The position numbers were made by a program, and so were the translations under genes. A DNA stretch of 23,747 nucleotides, taken from Chara braunii (lineage: Eukaryota > Streptophyta > Charophyceae > Charales > Characeae). The DNA lies in the NCBI GenBank assembly GCA_003427395.1, contig BFEA01000680.1, positions 506,939 to 530,685 on the forward strand. Direction: 5' to 3'. Below, piece after piece: positions 18,033-23,747 of this stretch. The notes beneath the pieces were generated by a model. That model saw only the letters and a program-made list of their open reading frames with translations, ran no database searches and was not told the origin of the DNA. Position 1 is the stretch's first letter. Each line of letters opens with the position of its first letter.

Positions 18033-18170
18033 GGTATACCCACGTCCCTGTTAGAATACAGGCCCGTGCATAGGATCAGAGGATGGCCTTTGGTGGATAG
18101 AAACCAAGTACATCGGGGTGCGTGGGGCCGCTCAGGCCGCGAAGGCGCGGGGAGGGCCGTTGCAAGTGGG

Positions 18171-18410
18171 GTCCTTCAGAATATCCGTATCATCGGAATG
18201 ATACAAAGAAGATTTGTTTGGCCCCTGCGCCCGGGTGAAGTGTGAAGAGTCCGGGAGTGAACCCGGACATGAATCAGGCCACGCACACGAAGGCAGGAAA
18301 GGGCCGACTGATTTTAAGATCGCCTCGCGATATCGCCTCGGTGGAAGATTGTCCTTCGGAACATCCGTAAAAATTGGAACGATACTAGGAAGAATTGCGT
18401 GGCCGCGGCG
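18171..18410 (+). repeat. 180-bp spaced direct repeat
   Basis: GTCCTTC(A/G)GAA(T/C)ATCCGTA begins at 18171 and again at 18351, exactly 180 bp apart. Similarity continues for about 55 nt through GGAA(T/C)GATAC and GAAGA. Such subrepeats are common in LTR U3 regions. The surrounding open frame at 18214-18735 has no recognisable domain. Confidence 0.6.
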
Positions 18411-18785
18411 TAAGGATGACACGCATAAACCGAGAAAAGGGGGGGGGCTCCTCCCTCAACCGAGCCAAAGAGGTGGGCCAGGTCCGCGCGTCGTGCTGCC
18501 AAGGCGGGAAGGCGCCGGGGATGGCCTGGAACACGTTGAGCCGGAGTTCTCGGGGTATCCGGTAGCGCTCGGAGTGGCGGGAAGGAAGTCTCCACGGCCC
18601 AGGCGTGGAAGCGGGAGATATAAAATAGGGGGGGGGGCGGCGGCCAAGCGTTTCTTTTTGTTGTCGATTGGCGCGCGGATGCCGTCAGACCGACTACTTG
18701 GAGCCGGGGGCACTAGTGACGATGCCGCGGGGTGATTGTGGCTGACGACAACAGGGAAGCAAGGTAACAACAGAAAAAATGTGCC

Positions 18786-19085
18786 AAATTTTTTGCCACG
18801 TTGGACCTATGTTTACACCACATTTCAACTGTTTATAAACTGCTGGCCGGGGGGGGGATGTATGTTCAACACAAAATGAAGGAAACCAACACTGGCCGTA
18901 TATTGGGGACACTGAAACTTGTGTGTTCAACTGTTGGACCAACTGTTGAAAAACAGTTGGTCCAACTGTTGATCCATTGTTGGTGGCTTGTTGAAATGTT
19001 ATTGAAAGTTGTTGGAATGTTGTGGAAACTTTGTTGAAATGTGTTGAACCGTGTTGAAACTGTGTTGGAATTTGTTGAAGCAGGG
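18786..19085. repeat. TGTTGAAA-rich degenerate repeat with a hairpin
   Basis: The string TGTTGAA, with variants TGTTGGAA and TGTGGAAA, recurs many times between about 18924 and 19080. The stretch separates the GC-rich region on the left from the next element on the right. It contains a strong hairpin, listed separately. Confidence 0.65.
18927..18972. repeat. 21-bp hairpin with a GAAA loop
   Basis: The left arm 18927-18947 (TCAACTGTTGGACC then AACTGTT) and right arm 18952-18972 are reverse complements with one mismatch in 21. The four-base loop is GAAA, a GNRA-type tetraloop if transcribed. It could be a MITE-like palindrome or a source of a perfect RNA hairpin. Confidence 0.85.
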
Positions 19086-19276
19086 TATTGGACCGTATGC
19101 ACTAGCAGTTTCTACACAGGTCATTTGCGTTGTCCGGGGGTGGGTTGTGATTGTGTTTTCCTCGTTTTGTGGTGAGCACGTTTTGGAGTACGAAGATCAC
19201 ATGGGCGAGCGTTGGGTGTGCGCGCGCCGACATGGCACGTGATGATTGACTGATGGAATTGAGGGATAAGAGATTG

Positions 19277-19281
<5 letters not shown>

Positions 19282-19357
<76 letters not shown>

Positions 19358-19369
19358 GAGAGAGAGAGA
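19282..19369. repeat. (GA)n with a (GACA)n block
   Basis: A GA run of about 60 nt, then GACA units, then GA again. It immediately precedes the tandem hairpin-promoter modules. Long Ser/Leu-repeat open frames on the - strand here come only from the microsatellite. Confidence 0.95.
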
Positions 19370-19472
19370 TGTTGCACGCTGCTGACGACCACATTTCGGA
19401 CCACGTACAAACAAGGTTGACTTTCGGTGTCCGACGGCGGTGCACATTTCGATAAAATGCTGGGGGGGCCCT

Positions 19473-19666
19473 CGTACAAACAAGGTTGGCTACTGCGGGC
19501 CGAAACTTGTCGAACACGTCGGTGTCCGACACAATTTGGCACGCAGTAGCCAACCTTCCTTTTCTTTATCCCTGAGATTGCTGTGTCCCATTCTATATAA
19601 AACGATTTGGCGTGAGGAGCCGAGGTCCGCGTCACCCTGCCCTGCAACGAACAGTTCTCACCACCA
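19473..19666 (+). promoter_or_regulatory. Hairpin-TATA module, copy 1
   Basis: The module begins CTCGTACAAACAAGG. The 76-nt segment 19482-19557 folds on itself: AAGGTTGGCTACTGCG (19482-19497) pairs perfectly with 19542-19557. GCC then pairs with GGC, AAA with TTT, and a 9-of-10-bp inner stem closes on GTCG. TATATAA lies at 19594-19600, 37 nt after the hairpin. A shared tail (CCTGCCCTGCAAC, then TTCTCACCAC) ends the module. It looks like a core promoter with an upstream cruciform. The gene it would serve on the + strand is not visible. A partial third start (CGTACAAACAAGGTTGAC) lies at about 19404. Confidence 0.65.
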
Positions 19667-19747
19667 GAACGAGTAAATTTTTNGACTTATTCTCTCACTT
19701 GTANGGAGCAGACNTGGGAGACCGTCGATTAAATGTTGGGCTGCCCT

Positions 19748-19942
19748 CGTACAAACAAGGTTGACTAGTGCGGGCCGCAAGTTGTCCAACAACGCAGGGT
19801 CCGTCGCATTTTGGCACGCAGTAGCCAACCTTCCTTTTCTGTGCCCTTAAGATCGCTGTGTCCCATTCTATATAAGGTGATTTGGCGTGGGGAGCCTCAT
19901 TTTACGTCGCCCTGCCCTGCAACAAACAAGTTTCACCACAGC
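19748..19942 (+). promoter_or_regulatory. Hairpin-TATA module, copy 2
   Basis: This repeats copy 1 at a 275-bp offset. The hairpin spans 19757-19832, again 76 nt, with 14 of 16 outer pairs kept. TATATAA is at 19869-19875, again exactly 37 nt after the hairpin. Between the copies lie three N's (19683, 19704, 19714), so the number of copies in the real genome may be uncertain. Confidence 0.62.
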
Positions 19943-20038
19943 TTGACAAAACACATTGTCGTGTCATGTTACCATTAGAGAGTCAGCCGCACACACCACT
20001 CAATCGCATAAAGATGAGGAACACAAATGTTTTTACAA

Positions 20039-20059
20039 TTGTGTATCATAAATAACAGA
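20039..20059 (-). repeat. Copy of a dispersed repeat also found at 216-236
   Basis: On the - strand this reads TCTGTTATTTATGATACACAA, with one mismatch to 216-236, and weaker similarity continues upstream (ACAGTC, TAAC, ACA). Both copies lie downstream of a GA tract in the same relative orientation. Confidence 0.6.
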
Positions 20060-20161
20060 AGTTGTGTAGTTATCAGACTGTATGGAACATACGGCTCACA
20101 ATCCTCATGCGGTGCACGTGCGTGCAAGCACTCGCTCTCTCTCTCTCTTCTGCAAAACTGA

Positions 20162-20164
<3 letters not shown>

Positions 20165-20223
<59 letters not shown>
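20165..20223. repeat. (CT)n microsatellite
   Basis: A pure CT run of about 59 nt, equal to GA on the - strand. It lies 3' of the - strand gene that ends at 20345, within its likely 3' untranslated or downstream region. Confidence 0.95.
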
Positions 20224-20224
<1 letters not shown>

Positions 20225-20344
20225 CTTCCATTTTGCATCTCCTGATTCGAAACGTCTACAAAAAGAACCTTCCGTTCCACCGTTTGGTCATTGCCCAGCA
20301 TCCTCCCTTCCATGTCGAAATGTAGCCAAACTGTCCCTAAATTT

Positions 20345-22218
20345 TCAGGGTGCGGCGCCAAGACTGTCGGTGCTCGCCCCCCCGCCGCCGGCTGGTGTAC
20401 TCCGAGGGAGAATGTATTCGACATCGTAATCGTCATCCGTTATTGTGGTGCTTGGGAGGCCAGGCCTGTCGACAGACGGCGTGCCACAGCGAAAGAGGGT
20501 TGCTGCCTTCTCAGCCACGGATACGGATTTGTCCAGCTTGAAGACGGAAAAACTCATTACCGTGTCGCTCGCTCGTAGAGATGAGACGATTGCCTGCTTT
20601 ATAGATACCAATTTTTCTATCTGCCCCGCAGCTCGTGTCGTCTTCGTTTTCTGTTCTATCTCACATTGAATGACCATCTCCGCGAAAGCGAGTTGCTGCA
20701 GGGTGACGCCGAGGTTTCGTCCTTCCTTCCTCATCTGGAAAACTTTTAAGAGTGCCGTCTTGAAGGCGGGGGCGCCCCACGGATCGTCGCCGCTCCGTCT
20801 CCATGTCTTGTTCTCTTTCATCTCGGCGCGCATCTTGTTGCGAGCGAGGAGGTGGTGGTCCGATTGCTGCGATCCGACCAGCGGAATCCCTTTTTCTGCC
20901 CAGAACCAATGCTTCAGCTGCCAGGTAATCTCTCCGCGGATCGCCGTCATAATCCTGTTGCATTCCCCTATGACAGCTCGAATCCCGCGCTCTGCAATGT
21001 GAGACCGCAGCCCTTCCTCTGCTGTCCCCCCTGCCAGTTTGGCCGTCGCTTGCACCGCCGCGAAAAACGTGTCCCCTGTAGGGTACAGAGTTGCGTCGTT
21101 CGCCGAAGAGAACGCAAAGGCTTTGGCGACGGAACGCAACAGCTTGCCCTTCATTTTCTTCGCTAATACAGCGCCCTCCTTGTTGGGTCCTTGCGCGGCT
21201 ATGCCCCTTGCGCGCGCTTTCGTTCCTGACGTTGCGATGGGCAGGGAAACACAAGACACAACGCACAGGATAGTGTTAGCAACTCGGCGCCTTGTTCTGA
21301 ATACAGCACTTGGTAATTGGAAGATTCGGCTATCAACAGTGCGTTCACTAAAACCCTTTTCCGTGCGTGAAGGCTTGCGCCGCGTGGGGGCACGGGATTA
21401 GCTGCTCGTGAGTGGGAGGGGAGCGAGTGCGACGTGGGTTTTTTACCTTTTCTAGTGGCGCTCACGTGCTGCACGATTTGTCTGTCACCGACAGGCTCCG
21501 CGGTGTCGCTGCCATTGCGTGCCGACCGTTCTCCTTCGCTGCGCAGCGTCCTCGAAGGAGATGGCGAATCATCTCCTTCCGAAGCGGCGCTCCAGTCTTC
21601 GCCGGTACTCTGGCTGGCCGATTTGCCGTCGCTGTTGTCGTCCTCGTCGGTGTCTTGCGACTGCCCGTGGGAAGGACCGTTGTCATCTCCCTCGTTTCCC
21701 CCCTCCTCATCCTCCGCACCGACTGACTTCTCTGGCGTGGAACAGTCGTGTTCCTCCTCTTCTTCCGCTTGGGGTGTGTTGTGCCTGTCGTCAGACCCTC
21801 CAAGATCAATTATCTCCACTGGTCTCTCGTCTTTGTAGGATATTCTCTTCTTTGAACTCCGGTGAGTAGTCGCGCTTCTATCATCCCGCGATTTTTTTTC
21901 TGGGGCCCTCGGCGGATGGTTCTCGGCACCTCTTCCGCGCTTTCCCNCGACAGGGGTCGAGGGGGGCGACTCGTTACGTTCTTTCAGCGTTGAAATGTCC
22001 CGCTCACTCGAAGGGACTGTAACTTTTGACCCGGATCTACGCCTGCGCCTGTGCACCGTTTTCGCGGAGAGGCCGACACCGCTTCTGCGATGCTCTTTCG
22101 ACTCCCTCTTCTCAGCCCCCGATTTCTTCCGGCACTTNTCCTTCTTTCCCGCGGGTTTCAAAGACCTGCACAGATCCTCGTATTTTCGCCTTGGAGCCAT
22201 CACCCTTTTTTCCCACAT
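20345..22218 (-). CDS. Two-exon gene of unknown family
   Basis: I do not recognise the family. Exon 1 runs from ATG 22218 (or the better-placed ATG at 22200) to 21447. A 221-nt intron (21446-21226) has donor AAAAG^GTAAAA and a pyrimidine-rich acceptor ending CGTCAG^GAACG. Exon 2 runs from 21225 to 20345. The two exons join in frame to 550 residues. The N-terminus is basic (MAPRRKYEDLCRSLKP). The middle is disordered with acidic and Ser-rich blocks. The C-terminal 250 residues look folded and helical (KLLRSVAKAFAFSSANDATL; AVIGECNRIMTAI; WQLKHWFWAEKGIPLVGS; DDPWGAPAFKTALLKVFQMR; LQQLAFAEMVIQCEIEQK). It lies 214 nt after the protease gene on the same strand. Three N's in exon 1 or just upstream (21947, 22138, 22230) leave residues undefined. 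A structural, DNA-binding or accessory protein of a transposon is possible, but nothing proves it. Confidence 0.6.
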
Positions 22219-22269
22219 GCATCAAAGTGNAATAAGAACCACAAGTGCGTCAGAAATGTTGTTTGTCAC

Positions 22270-22271
<2 letters not shown>

Positions 22272-22322
<51 letters not shown>
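22272..22322. repeat. (GA)n microsatellite
   Basis: A pure GA run of 51 nt, 50 nt upstream of the ATG of the two-exon - strand gene, so in its presumed promoter or 5' untranslated region (as CT on the coding strand). CT tracts near transcription starts are common in plants. Confidence 0.95.
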
Positions 22323-22326
<4 letters not shown>

Positions 22327-22409
22327 AAATTGCGAAGTCATGCAAGGGAGCAACCTCTTTGTGCGTCAGAGTGACTGCATTTGTATTGTCAGGTGGCAGG
22401 AGATCGCAT

Positions 22410-22413
22410 NNNN
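22410..22413. other. Assembly gap of four N's
   Basis: Four undefined bases lie between the GA tract and the third hairpin copy, 20 nt beyond the stop of the protease frame. Single N's occur at 19683, 19704, 19714, 21947, 22138 and 22230. Base quality is therefore lower across this whole end. Confidence 0.95.
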
Positions 22414-22432
22414 TGGGAACAAAAAAAAATTC

Positions 22433-23702
22433 TCAACAGTCACGTCCCCGAATAGTTGCCTCGTCCATCAGAGCGATAAGGTTGGCTACTGCGGGCCAAA
22501 CATGTCGACACATCCCACATTTTATGTCATTTTGGCCCGCAGTAGTCAACTTTCCTCGCATCGCGTTCGGTGAAGCCGCTAAAGTGCAGTTGCCTTTTGT
22601 GACTGCAGCACATGCAGCAAAACGGTCCACCATCCACTCGCGAAATTGTCGAACAGTTCTTTCGTTCACCGTTGTAGTTTTGATAACTTCCAGTACGTCC
22701 TTCGCCCTCACATCCTTTGCCGCGGTTCTTCCGAGAAATTGTATTAGGGTGGTAGCGATGGAACACACATAAATACCACAGTTCGTCTGATTGTTCTGTT
22801 GCGGGCATTCTGCATGCACAAGTTTACTTTCTGCCAGATCCCTGCATGTCACCCACGAAAAATGAACCTTTTTGGGAGTGAGACACTGCAAATTAGAAGC
22901 CTCGTGAAGGTACTCGTGCCACAAACGTTTTCGCAACGCCGTCCATTCTTCTCGCTTTTTTCCTCTCATTGAGTCAACGACGATAGCAATGGGAGGGTCG
23001 GATATGCGGCTCTCCGCAGTGACCTCCAAGAAAGACCTCACATTCAGCAACAGAAGAAGAGTCCAGTGTTTGTTACGGTTCACTGGTATCACAGTGACCG
23101 ATGCGCAGTTCGTTGCACAGTCGATGCAACTTCTGTGGTCTGATCTTAATTGCGTCCTCCCATCCTTTTTTCCTCAACTGCCAAAAACTTTCATTGGCGA
23201 CGACCTCGGGATGCCAGAAAGTTGTGCAGACGTGAACAGAAGACCTGTCCTGGCTCCGCCCAACCTCTTCATACACATACTGCAAATAAATGTCAATAAT
23301 ATTGTCGTTCAGCCATCCGTCGTCCGACAACCGTTCAATGTCAGATTTTGATGCGGGTATGGCGTGTTGCGCAGATTTCCATGTAAAAGGGAACAATTCG
23401 TTCACGTCAGTGATGTCCGTCTGCTCATCCCTCGCAGTAGTCATGTCCCCTTCTTTCCGTTTTCCCACACAACAGGAAGACTGTTCCCCGCTGGACTGGG
23501 GCCACTCCGTTGCACCCTCAGTCAGTAAATCGTACATTTCCGCGCACCAAGGGTCTGATAACATGTCCTGCCAGCTCTGTGCTGACCTCCGGCTGCTCGT
23601 TGGCAACAACGGTTTTCTGTCCCTGTCATCATTACCCGTTTCGGTGCGCTGGTATGGCCCCTTCGCAGCAACGGAACAATTACTATTGTGCGACTCTGCC
23701 AT
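22433..23702 (-). pseudogene. Ulp1-type (C48) cysteine protease gene with one frameshift
   Basis: Members cleave SUMO or related modifiers, and many are carried by plant DNA transposons. ATG 23702 has a strong context (AAGG before, G after). The first frame (209 aa) has an acidic, Ser-rich N-terminus and the Ulp1 entry motif WLNDNIIDIYLQYV at residues 130-143. The second frame holds IPVNRNKHWTLLLL (His codon 23066-23068), IVVDSMR (Asp codon 22973-22975), the Gln of CPQQNNQ and TNCGIYVC (Cys codon 22778-22780), so the H-D-Q-C set is complete. The frames differ by one base between the entry motif and the His. The run of six T's at 23166-23171 is a likely site, and the second frame is open from just after it. 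No GT-AG intron fits the short interval. The C-terminal tail runs through the 76-nt hairpin to a stop at 22433. It may be functional if the frameshift is an assembly error. Confidence 0.85.
22478..22553. repeat. 76-nt long hairpin, copy 3
   Basis: AAGGTTGGCTACTGCGGGCC (22478-22497) pairs over 20 bp with 22534-22553, using two G-T pairs. AAA/TTT continues inside. The length equals the hairpins at 19482-19557 and 19757-19832, but the loop sequence is different and no TATA box follows. It lies within the protease reading frame and encodes part of its C-terminal tail. Confidence 0.8.
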
Positions 23703-23747
23703 CCTTGATCCCCTTGTCTTACCTGCGCCCTGTTACTCTGTGTTCCG

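Noticed and set aside
18214-18735. 173-codon open frame on the + strand
   Set aside because: Gly/Arg-rich translation without a motif, crossing a 180-bp non-coding direct repeat; a GC-rich chance frame.
19102-19647. Ser/Leu-repeat proteins on the - strand
   Set aside because: Their repeats are just the translated GA/CT microsatellite.
1-23747. tRNA, rRNA or other known RNA genes
   Set aside because: I saw no cloverleaf or conserved rRNA or snRNA sequence on either strand; the tRNA-like string at 5106 is a primer-binding site only.

Overview
The window looks like repeat-rich nuclear DNA of a plant-lineage eukaryote. My best guess is a charophyte green alga of the Chara type. The reasons are a Ty3/gypsy gag-pol whose wording resembles the Chara retroelement families I recall, a primer-binding site complementary to plant tRNA-Asp, spliced-type gene structure, long (GA)n tracts, and N's and an adapter relic left by short-read assembly. 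The species call is inference from memory, not a search.

Bases 1-5517: a (GA)n tract, a 45-nt tandem repeat, then about 4 kb of non-coding DNA that I read as 5' LTR and leader. The outstanding object is an array of about 13 stem-loops at 1462-2425. A conserved loop (core GCTCTATAAGTTTAGGT) sits between arms that differ in sequence from unit to unit but stay complementary to each other. A 19-base exact Tn5 mosaic end at 4443-4461 is a library-adapter relic and marks a possible false join. An LTR end ...CA at 5103 is followed by an 18-base tRNA-Asp primer-binding site at 5106-5123.

Bases 5518-14931: a decayed Ty3/gypsy element on the + strand, with gag (CCHC knuckle at 6827-6868 after an RGG/GGQG-rich stretch), protease, reverse transcriptase, RNase H and integrase (HX6HX29CX2C zinc site, D,D35E core, GPY/F motif, no chromodomain). 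Downstream of integrase is a second gag-like reading frame of about 2.7 kb that ends in a CX2CX4NX4C near-knuckle. I count 26 in-frame stops and about five frameshifts across the three reading regions, so none can make a full protein.

Bases 14932-19100: non-coding and full of hairpins and degenerate direct repeats. It may hold the 3' LTR, but I could not align it to the 5' side. It ends in a TGTTGAAA-rich stretch with a 21-bp hairpin capped by GAAA.

Bases 19100-23747: a different element. Two tandem 275-bp modules each carry a 76-nt long hairpin and a TATA box 37 nt after it. On the - strand lie a two-exon gene of unknown family (550 aa) and a Ulp1-type (C48) cysteine protease gene with complete H-D-Q-C residues but one frameshift. 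A third 76-nt hairpin copy lies inside the C-terminal coding part of the protease gene. This end may be part of a protease-carrying DNA transposon. No transposase is visible in the window.
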